From: an uncultured Mucilaginibacter sp.
GTDB taxonomy: Bacteria > Bacteroidota > Bacteroidia > Sphingobacteriales > Sphingobacteriaceae
Direction: 5' to 3'
DNA: 39,854 nt
NCBI GenBank assembly: GCA_903887275.1
Contig: CAISPD010000170.1
Span: 1 to 39,854 of the forward strand
Within the stretch, counting starts at the first letter, position 1, and every line of letters begins with the position of its first letter. Under the pieces are notes generated by a model. It saw only the letters and a list, made by a program, of their open reading frames with translations, had not been told where the DNA came from and searched no databases. Positions 10,158-17,489 of the stretch are shown here, piece after piece. Position numbers and translations under genes: made by a program.

Positions 10158-10184
10158 CCCCCTCTCTACAAAGCAGAGAGGGGG
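10158..10184 (-). terminator. Strong C/T-rich terminator hairpin
   Basis: A ten-base perfect stem (CCCCCTCTCT and AGAGAGGGGG) with a 7-base ACAAAGC loop. On the minus strand it is followed by six T (plus-strand AAAAAA at 10152-10157). It lies 20 bases past the stop of the candidate microprotein at 10204-10302 and could end that transcript. The adjoining GCAGGGGGTGAG looks like part of a dispersed repeat. Confidence 0.7.
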
Positions 10185-10203
10185 CAGGGGGTGAGTTGAA
10201 TGT

Positions 10204-10302
10204 TTATTTTACCAAATGCCCCAACGCGTGCAAAACAGTACTCAAATGATGAGCAATCGTGTTAACCAGGTGAATAAGCTGCTGGAGTAATAGCGTGTGC
10301 AT
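10204..10302 (-). CDS. Candidate 32-residue His/Leu amphipathic microprotein
   Basis: ATG to TAA, 32 codons, begins MHTLLLQQLIHL and ends HALGHLVK. Leu/Ile/Val fall at 5, 9, 12, 16, 20, 23, 27 and 30, a 3-4 helix spacing. His11, His18, His25 and Lys32 are spaced exactly seven apart on the opposite face, with further His at 2, 19 and 29. A helical amphipathic peptide, perhaps membrane-associated or metal-binding, is an inference. CATATTTG (plus-strand 10325-10332) is one mismatch from the -7 consensus, with no good -33. A strong terminator follows at 10158-10184. It is too short to exclude chance; a small RNA is the alternative. Confidence 0.35.
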   Translation of the reverse strand: MHTLLLQQLIHLVNTIAHHLSTVLHALGHLVK

Positions 10303-10437
10303 AACTGTGAATGATTTAACAGCACAAATATGCCCTCAGCTACAAAAAAATGGGATAGTTATTTGGCGAAGACCCTTAAATTGTCGGTGAATGGAATATG
10401 CAAGGGGACGAGTCGGTGAAAATTGCGGTGGAAGCAA

Positions 10438-10472
10438 AAGGCCTCCGAAATTTCAGGAACTTCGGAGGCCTT
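10438..10472 (-). terminator. Terminator of carA
   Basis: A perfect 12-base stem, AAGGCCTCCGAA (10438-10449) and TTCGGAGGCCTT (10461-10472), has an 11-base loop and TTTTGC after it on the minus strand. It begins 17 bases past the carA stop. Confidence 0.85.
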
Positions 10473-10488
10473 GCAATGTATATCGGAA

Positions 10489-11592
10489 TTACTTCAGCAG
10501 GTCAATAAAATCGTCGAACAAATAACGGCTGTCGTGAGGGCCCGGAGATGATTCGGGGTGGTATTGTACTGAAAAAGCTTTTTTACCTTTTACCCGAATA
10601 CCTTCGATAGATTGGTCGTTGAGGTTAACGTGGGTGATCTCAACTTTATCAGATGCACGCACTGCTTCAGGTACTACGCCAAAACCATGGTTCTGTGAGG
10701 TAACTTCGCAATGATCTTTGATGATGTTTTTTACCGGGTGATTCAGACCACGGTGCCCGTTGAACATCTTCTTTGTGGGGATATCGTTCGCCAGAGCTAG
10801 CAACTGGTGACCAAGGCAAATGCCAAATAATGGCTTATCTGATTTTAAAATTTCTTTAACCGTACTGATAGCATAAGGCATAGCCGAAGGGTCGCCAGGG
10901 CCGTTAGAAATAAAGTAACCATTGGGGGCAAAATCCTGCTCCATTTCGGCAAAGGTGGTTTTAGCAGGGTATACTTTGGCATAAACATCGCGGTCGTCAA
11001 AGTTGCGCAGTATGTTTTTCTTTACGCCAAGGTCCAGTACAGCCACTTTATATTTGGCATTTTCATCGCCGAAAGTATAGGTTTCGGTAGTAGATACTTT
11101 TGAAGAAAGCTCCAGTCCGTCCATGGATGGCACATCGGCCAGTTTCTTTTTCAGTTCGTCGATATCCAGTATTTCAGAAGATATAATGGCATTCATTGCG
11201 CCTTTATCACGGATATGTCTTACCAACTGACGAGTATCGATATCAGATATTGAAACGATATTTTGTTCCTGGAAGTAATCCTGTATAGATTCCTGCGCCT
11301 GTTTACGGGTATAATAAATGTTGTAGTTTTTGCAAACCAAACCTGCGATCTGAATATTGTTTGATTCAACTTCTTCTTTAGCGATACCATAATTTCCGAT
11401 ATGCGCATTGGTGGTCACCATGATCTGCCCGAAATAGGAAGGGTCGGTAAATATTTCCTGGTAGCCGGTCATGCCGGTATTGAAGCATATCTCGCCGGTA
11501 GTGGTGCCTATTTTGCCAGCAGCTTTGCCATAAAATACAGTACCATCAGCCAGCAACAATATTGCAGGCAACTTGGTGAAGTTGGTGATCAT
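10489..11592 (-). CDS. carA: Carbamoyl-phosphate synthase small subunit
   Basis: A 367-residue glutamine amidotransferase subunit that feeds ammonia to CarB for carbamoyl phosphate (pyrimidine and arginine synthesis). The N-terminal CPSase domain (LADGTVFYGKA, GEICFNTGMTGYQEI) covers about residues 1-150. The class I amidotransferase domain holds the oxyanion block FISNGPGDP, nucleophile Cys in GICLGHQ, and His/Glu in FSVQYHPESSPGPHD. Length is normal. carB is not adjacent: a terminator follows directly and the next upstream gene is divergent panB. A -7 box (CAAAAGTA at 11695-11702) gives a leader of about 100 bases that can form a hairpin. Confidence 0.96.
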   Translation of the reverse strand: MITNFTKLPAILLLADGTVFYGKAAGKIGTTTGEICFNTGMTGYQEIFTDPSYFGQIMVTTNAHIGNYGIAKEEVESNNIQIAGLVCKNYNIYYTRKQAQESIQDYFQEQNIVSISDIDTRQLVRHIRDKGAMNAIISSEILDIDELKKKLADVPSMDGLELSSKVSTTETYTFGDENAKYKVAVLDLGVKKNILRNFDDRDVYAKVYPAKTTFAEMEQDFAPNGYFISNGPGDPSAMPYAISTVKEILKSDKPLFGICLGHQLLALANDIPTKKMFNGHRGLNHPVKNIIKDHCEVTSQNHGFGVVPEAVRASDKVEITHVNLNDQSIEGIRVKGKKAFSVQYHPESSPGPHDSRYLFDDFIDLLK

Positions 11593-11702
11593 TGAAAGAA
11601 AAAATTAAATGGTTAATATGCCGGTTAAACTGGTGTTCAGCTCCGTGAAATCGTTGGAAAGAAGTGCAGCCGTTGACTACTGGTTTCACGGGTGCAAAAG
11701 TA
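11593..11702 (-). promoter_or_regulatory. carA promoter -7 box and structured leader
   Basis: Minus-strand TACTTTTG (11695-11702) fits the -7 consensus. The leader of about 100 bases then has CCGTGAAA and TTTCACGG (plus-strand 11643-11650 and 11684-11691), an 8-bp inverted repeat that would pair near the 5' end. Shorter possible stems lie nearer the ATG. It does not match the PyrR-binding consensus as I know it. A regulatory role is inference. Confidence 0.4.
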
Positions 11703-11886
11703 GAGATTTATTTCGGATTTAGAAGTTTGGATTGTGAATTTTTTAGTGGGGTTGGGATTGGTTTTGCATGGGATGATGTTTTGTCTGACCTTGATTCGTT
11801 GGATTAAAGGATAACCATGAATTTAGTTGGACATGATTTAGTTTTATTGCGGTATTTTTAATAAACACAGGGTATTTTTATTTCAA

Positions 11887-12146
11887 CAAATTCCGAAATT
11901 GAAATTCCGAATTCCGAAATAAAAGGGAAGCTCGCAATTAAACAAATTCCGAAATTGAAATTCCGAATTCCGAAATAAAAGGGCAGCTCGCAATTAAACA
12001 AATTCCGAAATTGAAATTCCGAATTCCGAAAAAAAAAGGCAGCTCGCAATTAAACAAATTCCGAAATTGAAATTCCGAATTCCGAAAAAGAAGGGCAACT
12101 CGCAATTAAACAAATTCCGAAATTGAAATTCCGAATTCCGAAATAA
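11887..12146. repeat. 56-bp tandem repeat, five copies
   Basis: Copies begin at 11887, 11943, 11999, 12055 and 12111, exactly 56 bp apart; the last is partial and runs into the panB promoter. Each unit is itself made of heptamers in phase: AATTCCG, AAATTGA, AATTCCG, AATTCCG, AAATAAA, then AGGGAAG, CTCGCAA, TTAAACA. Copies 1-4 differ by only a few bases, mainly in the A-run and the G-rich block. It lies between divergent carA and panB. Because 56 is not a multiple of 3, apparent reading frames through it shift in every copy, so it does not code. Confidence 0.95.
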
Positions 12147-12149
12147 TTC

Positions 12150-12157
12150 TACCTTTA
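12150..12157 (+). promoter_or_regulatory. -7 element for panB
   Basis: TACCTTTA, one base off TAnnTTTG, ends 21 bases before the panB ATG and directly follows the last 56-bp repeat copy. The -33 region would therefore lie inside the repeat. Confidence 0.5.
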
Positions 12158-12178
12158 CCCATCCAAAACTAAACAGCA

Positions 12179-12994
12179 ATGTCTGTAACTAAAGAGATAA
12201 AGCGGGTTACCACCAACAGCCTGCAGGAAATGAAAAGGCGCGGCGAAAAGATTGCCATGCTTACGGCCTATGACTACTCTATGGCAACGATCGTAGATGA
12301 GTCGGGAATGGACATTATCCTTGTTGGCGATTCGGCATCAAACGTAATGGCGGGACATGAAACCACACTGCCAATAACGCTCGACCAGATGATCTATCAT
12401 GCGCAATCCGTAGTCAGGGCAGCAAAGCGTGCTTTGGTGATCGTCGACCTGCCTTTTGGTTCTTATCAGGGTAACTCTAAAGAAGCGCTAAACTCGGCTA
12501 TTCGTATTATGAAAGAAGCAGGAGCACATGGCGTAAAAATAGAGGGCGGTGTAGAAATAGCCGAGTCTGTAACGCGGATACTTACTGCAGGTATACCGGT
12601 AATGGGGCACCTGGGACTAACGCCACAATCGATCTATAAATTTGGTACCTATACCGTAAGAGCAAAGGAAGAGGCAGAAGCCCAAAAATTAAGGGACGAT
12701 GCGCTTAAGCTTCAGGAGCTGGGTTGTTTCGGCATTGTATTGGAAAAAATCCCAGCCACCCTGGCCAAAGAAGTGACAGAAAGTATCAGCATACCCACCA
12801 TTGGTATTGGCGCAGGAAAACACTGTGATGGCCAGGTGCTGGTTATTCACGACATGCTGGGGATCAACAAAGGCTTCAGACCCCGGTTTTTACGCCAGTA
12901 TGCCAACCTGAACCAATTGATGAATGCTGCGTTTAAAGGATATATTGCCGATGTGAAAGCCAAAAACTTTCCAAACGATAGTGAGCAATACTAA
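12179..12994 (+). CDS. panB: 3-methyl-2-oxobutanoate hydroxymethyltransferase
   Basis: A 271-residue TIM-barrel enzyme that transfers a hydroxymethyl group from methylene-tetrahydrofolate to ketoisovalerate, giving ketopantoate for pantothenate and CoA. The family blocks are [30 protein letters not shown] (first Mg ligand Asp in VGDS), VDLPFGSYQ (second Asp), HGVKIEGG (Glu) and [21 protein letters not shown]. Length is normal. The start fits the family. Its promoter abuts the 56-bp repeat array. The pseudouridine synthase gene follows on the same strand after a heptamer array; panC is not seen nearby. Confidence 0.96.
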   Translation: MSVTKEIKRVTTNSLQEMKRRGEKIAMLTAYDYSMATIVDESGMDIILVGDSASNVMAGHETTLPITLDQMIYHAQSVVRAAKRALVIVDLPFGSYQGNSKEALNSAIRIMKEAGAHGVKIEGGVEIAESVTRILTAGIPVMGHLGLTPQSIYKFGTYTVRAKEEAEAQKLRDDALKLQELGCFGIVLEKIPATLAKEVTESISIPTIGIGAGKHCDGQVLVIHDMLGINKGFRPRFLRQYANLNQLMNAAFKGYIADVKAKNFPNDSEQY

Positions 12995-12996
12995 TT

Positions 12997-13066
12997 TAGT
13001 CCATAGCTGATGGTCCATGGACGATAGCCAATTGATGCTATGGACTATCACCCATGGACCATGGTA
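12997..13066. repeat. Heptamer array between panB and rluA-type gene
   Basis: Ten heptamers in unbroken phase. Left arm: TAGTCCA, TAGCTGA, TGGTCCA, TGGACGA, TAGCCAA. Right arm: TTGATGC, TATGGAC, TATCACC, CATGGAC, CATGGTA. The arms are inverted: GTCCATAGC (12999-13007) pairs with GCTATGGAC (13037-13045), and ATGGTCCATGG (13010-13020) with CCATGGACCAT (13052-13062). The array starts two bases after the panB stop and contains an ATG (13054) in frame with the next gene. Confidence 0.85.
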
Positions 13067-13074
13067 CCAAAGCA

Positions 13075-13800
13075 ATGTGCGCAAGAGTTAACATCAAATA
13101 CCACAATAAGGATATTACCGAAGCAGATGTGCTGTACGAGGATAATCATCTGATTGCCATCAATAAGCGGGCAGGCGATATCGTGCAGACCGATGAAACC
13201 GGCGATGAGCCACTGGAAGAAAAGGTTAAAAAATATATTGCTCAAAAATACAATAAACCTAATGGCGCTTTTTTGGGTGTAGTACATCGTTTGGACAGGC
13301 CAGTAAGTGGACTGATCCTTTTCGCCAAAACCAGTAAAGCTTTAGACAGGATGAATGCGCTATTCAAATCGCGCGAGATCAAAAAGACTTACTACGCGGT
13401 GGTACGTAAACGCCCCGAACCAACTGAAGATACCATTGTAAGCTGGCTGGTAAAAAATCCGCAGAAAAATGTTACCCGCGCTTATGAGATGGAAGTGGGT
13501 AACGGGCAGCGCTCTGAATTGAGTTATAAACTGGTGGGCGAGCTGGAGGGCTACTCGCTTTTGGAAGTAAACCCGGTAACAGGCAGGTCGCACCAGATCA
13601 GGGTGCAATTATCCAGCATTGGTTGCCCTATAGTGGGCGATAATAAATACGGTTACCCTCGTGGCAGTCTGCGCAAAAGTATCTGCCTGCATGCACGCAG
13701 GCTGCAATTTATCCACCCTATCAAAAAAGAACCTGTTGAGATCGTAGCGCCTATGCCTAACGATGGGTTTTGGGAGAAGTTTAAGGGGATGATAGAATAG
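13075..13800 (+). CDS. RluA-family pseudouridine synthase
   Basis: A 241-residue catalytic-domain-only pseudouridine synthase, without an S4 domain. The active-site Asp lies in VVHRLDRPVSGLILFAKT (about residue 75). Further family blocks are KTYYAVV, NPVTGRSHQIRVQL and GCPIVGDNKYG. It isomerises uridine in rRNA or tRNA; the target site is not readable. An in-frame ATG at 13054 lies within the heptamer array, so I prefer ATG 13075 (MCARVNIKY). It follows panB on the same strand and may be read through from it. The domain assignment is firm; the exact RluA subtype is not. Confidence 0.9.
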   Translation: MCARVNIKYHNKDITEADVLYEDNHLIAINKRAGDIVQTDETGDEPLEEKVKKYIAQKYNKPNGAFLGVVHRLDRPVSGLILFAKTSKALDRMNALFKSREIKKTYYAVVRKRPEPTEDTIVSWLVKNPQKNVTRAYEMEVGNGQRSELSYKLVGELEGYSLLEVNPVTGRSHQIRVQLSSIGCPIVGDNKYGYPRGSLRKSICLHARRLQFIHPIKKEPVEIVAPMPNDGFWEKFKGMIE

Positions 13801-13907
13801 TTGTTTTTTGCATGCTACGATGGAATGGCAAAAAAAGCGTCACAGTAAGTTTATGTGCCCTTGTCTAATGTATGTGGGGTTTTTAAAAATTTTAAACTTA
13901 ATTTAAA

Positions 13908-14321
13908 TCAGTTAAACATTGACAGGAAAGCACCTGGCGTTACAATTGGAATATCATTAAATGGATTCAATATTAACAGATCCTGATCGCCGCTTATAAC
14001 ACATGTTGCACCTGCTGTAAGTGCAACTTCAAGGAATTTGTTGTCTTTTTTATCCCGGCAAATATTTACGCTAGTTACTGGTTCTATCAATAAAGCATTT
14101 GTAATAATATTTTCAATAAATGCAGCTCGGGTCTCAAAGGCTACATATTTTTCAAATTTGTCTCTTGAAAAAACGTTAAAATACTCGGAAGCTATTTCTG
14201 CAGAAATCAATAAAGTGCCGGTTGTTCGGGCTTTTTTTAAAGCTAGTCCAGGAGTTGAGTTGTCATTAAACAATGCACTGAGCAGTGTATTGGTGTCGAA
14301 TATCCAAAATTCATTCGTCAT
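13908..14321 (-). CDS. PIN-domain toxin (putative RNase)
   Basis: A 137-residue PIN-fold protein of the 'putative toxin-antitoxin system toxin component, PIN family' type. The acidic metal-binding residues are in place: Asp9 in FDTNTLLSAL, Glu in LISAEIASEYF, the Asp pair in CRDKKDNKFLE and Asp in VISGDQDLL. Such proteins are Mg-dependent RNases that cut tRNA, rRNA or mRNA. The start overlaps the end of the upstream antitoxin gene by 11 bases, the classic antitoxin-then-toxin order. No residue is missing, so it is probably active. The RNA target is unknown. Confidence 0.85.
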   Translation of the reverse strand: MTNEFWIFDTNTLLSALFNDNSTPGLALKKARTTGTLLISAEIASEYFNVFSRDKFEKYVAFETRAAFIENIITNALLIEPVTSVNICRDKKDNKFLEVALTAGATCVISGDQDLLILNPFNDIPIVTPGAFLSMFN

Positions 14322-14544
14322 CCTTCAGCAATTCATCTAACTTTTCCTGGGTTAAACCATTGGATTTAGCCTCAGATGAAGCCTGTTTCATAATTGCAAA
14401 AAGTTGTTCATTTGCAGATTTTGTACTAAAAAAATCAGAAAGCCAGGCGTTGATATAAATTTCTGCTTTTCTTTTTACGTTGGAATCTGCATTTTCAAAT
14501 GCTCGCGCGATGTAGGGAGGCACTGGAATAGTTATATTTTCCAT
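14311..14544 (-). CDS. Antitoxin of the PIN toxin-antitoxin pair
   Basis: A 77-residue acidic protein directly upstream of, and overlapping by 11 bases, the PIN toxin. The N-terminal half (ITIPVPPYIARAF through VKRKAEIYINAWLSDFF) could form a ribbon-helix-helix-like or AbrB-like DNA-binding segment. The C-terminal half is helical and charged (LTQEKLDELLKDDE), suited to toxin binding. The sequence itself is not one I can place in a named antitoxin family; the assignment rests on position, size and overlap. A -7 box and palindrome lie just upstream at 14569-14607. Confidence 0.75.
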   Translation of the reverse strand: MENITIPVPPYIARAFENADSNVKRKAEIYINAWLSDFFSTKSANEQLFAIMKQASSEAKSNGLTQEKLDELLKDDE

Positions 14545-14568
14545 CGACTTGTAATTTTGATGCTACTA

Positions 14569-14607
14569 TTGATCAAATATACAAATATCAAATTGTTTTA
14601 AAACCAA
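14569..14607 (-). promoter_or_regulatory. Promoter and candidate operator of the toxin-antitoxin pair
   Basis: Minus-strand TATATTTG (plus-strand CAAATATA, 14574-14581) is a perfect -7 match. TTGG (plus-strand CCAA, 14604-14607) lies 22 bases upstream as a possible -33. The palindrome TTGATCAA (14569-14576) overlaps the -7 box, and CAAATAT repeats follow. Autorepression by the antitoxin is a common design, inferred here. Confidence 0.5.
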
Positions 14608-15594
14608 TTACAACCCCTTCACCTTTTCCCAAATCCCATCATCAAGCCAAACACCTTCACGCAAACTTTTTTCCCTTGTACGAAGTGTTTTTTCGCCGGG
14701 ATAAAATATTTCGTCGCCTTCTTTTTCAGGGCGACTGGTTTTGGTATAGCTGATAATCTCCTCAATCAACCCCTGATTTTTTATACCAATCGGTTTTATG
14801 GCGATAAAAACCTGGGATAAACCGGATTCGGGCCCGCCTTTAGTAATGGCGGCGGTTGATCGTCCCTGGCTCAATACCGTAACCAGCAAGTCGAGCACCA
14901 GCGAAAGCCCCGAGCCTTTCCAGAAACCAATGGGGAGTACGCGCAGCGATTCAAGTATAGCTGAGGGATCAGTACTCAGGTTGCCCTCCTGGTCATAACC
15001 ACCGGGTAAAGGCAAAGGTTCGTTTTGCGATTTATACAGGTTGAGCTTCCCGATGGAATATTGCGAAATGGCCATATCCAGCACTACATGCCCTCCATCG
15101 TGGGGAACTGCAATGATCAAGGGGTTATTCCCCAGAACCGGATCGATGCCACCCCAGGGGGGCATATTGGCAATGGTATTGGTAAAGCATATGCCGATCA
15201 TCCCGGCCTCTGCTGCCTGCCAGCCATAGGTTCCGCCGCGCATCCAATGATTGGTGTTTTTGATAGCTACACAGCCTATGCCGTTTTCTTCAGCCAGTTC
15301 GATGGCCCGGTTCATACAAAAACTGGCATTGAGCATTCCCGGCCCGTAATGCCCGTCCCATTGCTCCAGGCTACCAAATCCGCCTTCTTTCGCTGGTTCA
15401 GCATCTACGGCAATAAATCCGTCTTTAACATATTGTATGAAAGTCGGGAAGCGGTTCAAACCATGCGTATAAACCCCGTCCCGACTGTTCTCTGCAAATA
15501 TCTGGGCGCATTGTTCGGCTTTGTCTTCGCTAAAATGAAGCGAAAGCAATACTCTTTTGAATTCAGCCTTGAGTATATCGAATGGAATGTGCAT
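14608..15594 (-). CDS. 2,3-diketo-L-gulonate reductase-like dehydrogenase (YiaK/DlgD family)
   Basis: A 328-residue member of the malate/L-lactate dehydrogenase (LDH2/MDH2) family of NAD(P)H oxidoreductases. The catalytic His lies in GVYTHGLNRFPTFI (about residue 44). Conserved blocks are IGCVAIKNTNHWMRGG, GICFTNTIANMPPWGG, GNNPLIIAVP, SQYSIGKLNLY and LPIGFWKGSGLSLVLDLL. These fit 3-dehydro-L-gulonate 2-dehydrogenase best. Length is near E. coli YiaK. No other yia or lyx genes are nearby, so the true substrate is open. A heptamer array lies upstream between it and the alcohol dehydrogenase gene. Confidence 0.85.
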   Translation of the reverse strand: MHIPFDILKAEFKRVLLSLHFSEDKAEQCAQIFAENSRDGVYTHGLNRFPTFIQYVKDGFIAVDAEPAKEGGFGSLEQWDGHYGPGMLNASFCMNRAIELAEENGIGCVAIKNTNHWMRGGTYGWQAAEAGMIGICFTNTIANMPPWGGIDPVLGNNPLIIAVPHDGGHVVLDMAISQYSIGKLNLYKSQNEPLPLPGGYDQEGNLSTDPSAILESLRVLPIGFWKGSGLSLVLDLLVTVLSQGRSTAAITKGGPESGLSQVFIAIKPIGIKNQGLIEEIISYTKTSRPEKEGDEIFYPGEKTLRTREKSLREGVWLDDGIWEKVKGL

Positions 15595-15599
15595 TTTTT

Positions 15600-15690
15600 A
15601 GTCTGAAGTCTAAAGTACTAAGTCTTAAGTCAAAATCTCAATAAAAGTGAATTAAAGACTTTCGACTTAAGACTCAAGACTCCGGACTTC
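15600..15690. repeat. Inverted heptamer arms between yiaK-like and adh genes
   Basis: The left arm has five in-phase units (AGTCTGA, AGTCTAA, AGTACTA, AGTCTTA, AGTCAAA; 15600-15634). The right arm has five (AAGACTT, TCGACTT, AAGACTC, AAGACTC, CGGACTT; 15655-15689), the reverse-complement word. AGTCTTAAGTC (15621-15631) pairs perfectly with GACTTAAGACT (15664-15674), and further pairing reaches the outer ends, giving a long imperfect hairpin with a 32-base loop. It stops one base before the adh stop codon. Confidence 0.85.
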
Positions 15691-16731
15691 TTACAACGAA
15701 GCCAGATCGATCACAAATCGGTAACGCACATCGCCTTTAAGCATCCGCTCATAAGCTTCGTTGATGTAGTCGATATTGATCACTTCAACATCGGATACGA
15801 TACCGTGTTCTGCACAGTAATCCAGCATTTCCTGTGTCTCTTTGATACCGCCGATGAGCGAACCAGCCAGACGCCTGCGTTTCAATATCAGATTAAAGGC
15901 AGATACTTTAGGAGATTCTGGCGGAACGCCAACCAATACCATTGTACCATCCAGCTTTAACAGTTGCAGGTAATCATTGTATTCATGCTGTGCCGAAATT
16001 GTATTGATGATAAAATCTAAAGTACCGGCAGTAGCGGTCATTTGTGCAGCATCTTTAGTAACTACAAAGTGATGTGCACCCAGGCGTTCAGCATCAGCTT
16101 TTTTGGAGGCTGAAGTACTTAATACCGTAACCTCGGCACCTTTGGAAGCAGCCAGTTTAACGGCCATGTGACCGAGACCACCTAAACCCACAACGCCTAC
16201 TTTATGACCTTTACCCATGCCCCATTCCATAATAGGGGAGTAAGTGGTGATGCCTGCACAAAGCAGTGGCGCAACACCCGACAGTGGTAGTTTTTCGGAT
16301 ACACGCAGGGTATATTGCTCATCAACAACAATTTGGTTTGAATAGCCACCGTAGGTAGGCTTGCCTTCTTTATCCAGAGCATTGTAGGTTCCAATCATTC
16401 CGGTATCGCAATATTGCTCTAACCCTGCCAGACAGCTTGGGCATTGTCTGCATGAATCAACAAAACAACCAACGCCGGCGGTGTCGCCAACTTTAAATTT
16501 GGTAACGTGGTCCCCCACTTTGGTAATCTTGCCAACGATCTCATGACCGGGTACCATCGGGAAAATGGAACCGCCCCACTCGTCGCGAACCTGGTGAATA
16601 TCGGAGTGACAAACCCCGCAAAATAATATCTCTATCTGTACATCGTGTGGACCCACCTCACGACGCTCAAATTTAAATGGCGCTAATGGAATATTTGCCT
16701 TAGGGGCTGCATAGCCTTTTACTGGTATCAT
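15691..16731 (-). CDS. Zinc-dependent NAD(P) alcohol dehydrogenase (YahK/CAD type)
   Basis: A 346-residue medium-chain dehydrogenase. Catalytic zinc ligands are Cys in CGVCHSDIHQ (about 37-46) and His in VPGHEIVG. The structural zinc loop is CFVDSCRQCPSCLAGLEQYC (four Cys). The Rossmann motif is GVVGLGGLGHMAVKLA. The sequence follows the cinnamyl-alcohol-dehydrogenase-like broad-range aldehyde reductase group (E. coli YahK). The C-terminal YEEMLKGDVRYRFVID equivalent is intact. It lies upstream of the yiaK-like gene on the same strand. A -7 box CAAACTTA (16756-16763, minus TAAGTTTG) gives a short leader. Confidence 0.93.
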   Translation of the reverse strand: MIPVKGYAAPKANIPLAPFKFERREVGPHDVQIEILFCGVCHSDIHQVRDEWGGSIFPMVPGHEIVGKITKVGDHVTKFKVGDTAGVGCFVDSCRQCPSCLAGLEQYCDTGMIGTYNALDKEGKPTYGGYSNQIVVDEQYTLRVSEKLPLSGVAPLLCAGITTYSPIMEWGMGKGHKVGVVGLGGLGHMAVKLAASKGAEVTVLSTSASKKADAERLGAHHFVVTKDAAQMTATAGTLDFIINTISAQHEYNDYLQLLKLDGTMVLVGVPPESPKVSAFNLILKRRRLAGSLIGGIKETQEMLDYCAEHGIVSDVEVINIDYINEAYERMLKGDVRYRFVIDLASL

Positions 16732-16944
16732 AAATTTTCTTTGGTTTTATAGGAACAAACTTAGGCGATTGCACTTGAAAACTATGTAATCAAAAAAATA
16801 TTTTATTGATAACAAAGCTGGTTTTTGTTATCAAATGGCGGCAAACGTAAAATAATTCAAACGATATTCTTTCGGGACAGGCTTAGACTAAATCACGGTT
16901 TTTGAAGTTATCATTGGGCATGCTGTCCATTAGGTTGGATTTTC

Positions 16945-16952
16945 TATTTTTG
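16945..16952 (+). promoter_or_regulatory. -7 element for the 16965 lipoprotein gene
   Basis: TATTTTTG is a perfect TAnnTTTG match, ending 12 bases before the ATG, so the leader would be very short. No good -33 is visible. Confidence 0.5.
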
Positions 16953-16964
16953 CAGGCACAATAA

Positions 16965-17462
16965 ATGAAAAAGACTTTAATTCTATGTAGTTTAGCCGCT
17001 GCCCTTTTTATGGGGTTCATGGTCAATTCATGCAAAAAAAGCGCCGATTACCTGCCTACGCTACTCACCAATGGGCAATGGCAGCTGGCCTCGGTACTGG
17101 TGTTTCATTATATAGGTTCAACACTTGAAAAGGTAGATACCTTGAATACCAACTGTAACCTCACCCAGATATTTCAGTTTACTACTAATAACAACTGCAC
17201 ATATACCAACTTCGATTGCCTGTCGGGCACTACCGGCAGCGGCCAATGGTCGTTCAGTACAGATCACCTTTACCTCAATACTACCATGGTATGCCGGGAT
17301 ACCACAGCTGCAGGGAGTTCGGTGCCTTTTCAGTCTTCCCGAATAATTAACCTTGGGCAATTCTCATTGGTACTTCAAACCGGCGACCTTGAAACCTTTT
17401 ATCCGCCTACCAAAGTGCGTACCATTAAGCAATACGGTTTTGTGCGTTTAAAAACACAATAA
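16965..17462 (+). CDS. Small lipoprotein, lipocalin-like
   Basis: A 165-residue protein of unknown function with a type II signal peptide. A basic start and hydrophobic core end in FMVNSC, so the mature lipoprotein begins at Cys23 with KKS after it. The mature part starts TNGQWQLASVLVFHYIG and is beta-rich (many Thr/Asn/Phe), resembling the small lipocalin-like lipoproteins common in Bacteroidota, which typically begin with G-W-x-L. It has extra cysteines (CNL, CTY, CLS, VCR), which suggests disulfides in the periplasm. A short-leader promoter lies at 16945. It is similar in design to the lipoprotein encoded at 19596-19949. Confidence 0.7.
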   Translation: MKKTLILCSLAAALFMGFMVNSCKKSADYLPTLLTNGQWQLASVLVFHYIGSTLEKVDTLNTNCNLTQIFQFTTNNNCTYTNFDCLSGTTGSGQWSFSTDHLYLNTTMVCRDTTAAGSSVPFQSSRIINLGQFSLVLQTGDLETFYPPTKVRTIKQYGFVRLKTQ

Positions 17463-17489
17463 ACAGTTGTTTCAACCTCGCAAAATTTT

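Noticed and set aside
11887..12146. CRISPR array
   Set aside because: Copies are directly adjacent and nearly identical throughout; there are no unique spacers and no cas genes.
11858..12179. Open frames on the minus strand across the 56-bp repeats
   Set aside because: They are translations of the repeat in three shifting frames (56 is not a multiple of 3) and give the same low-complexity words; no gene.
15025..15606. 193-codon plus-strand frame opposite the yiaK-like gene
   Set aside because: Shadow frame; the minus-strand protein has clear family motifs.
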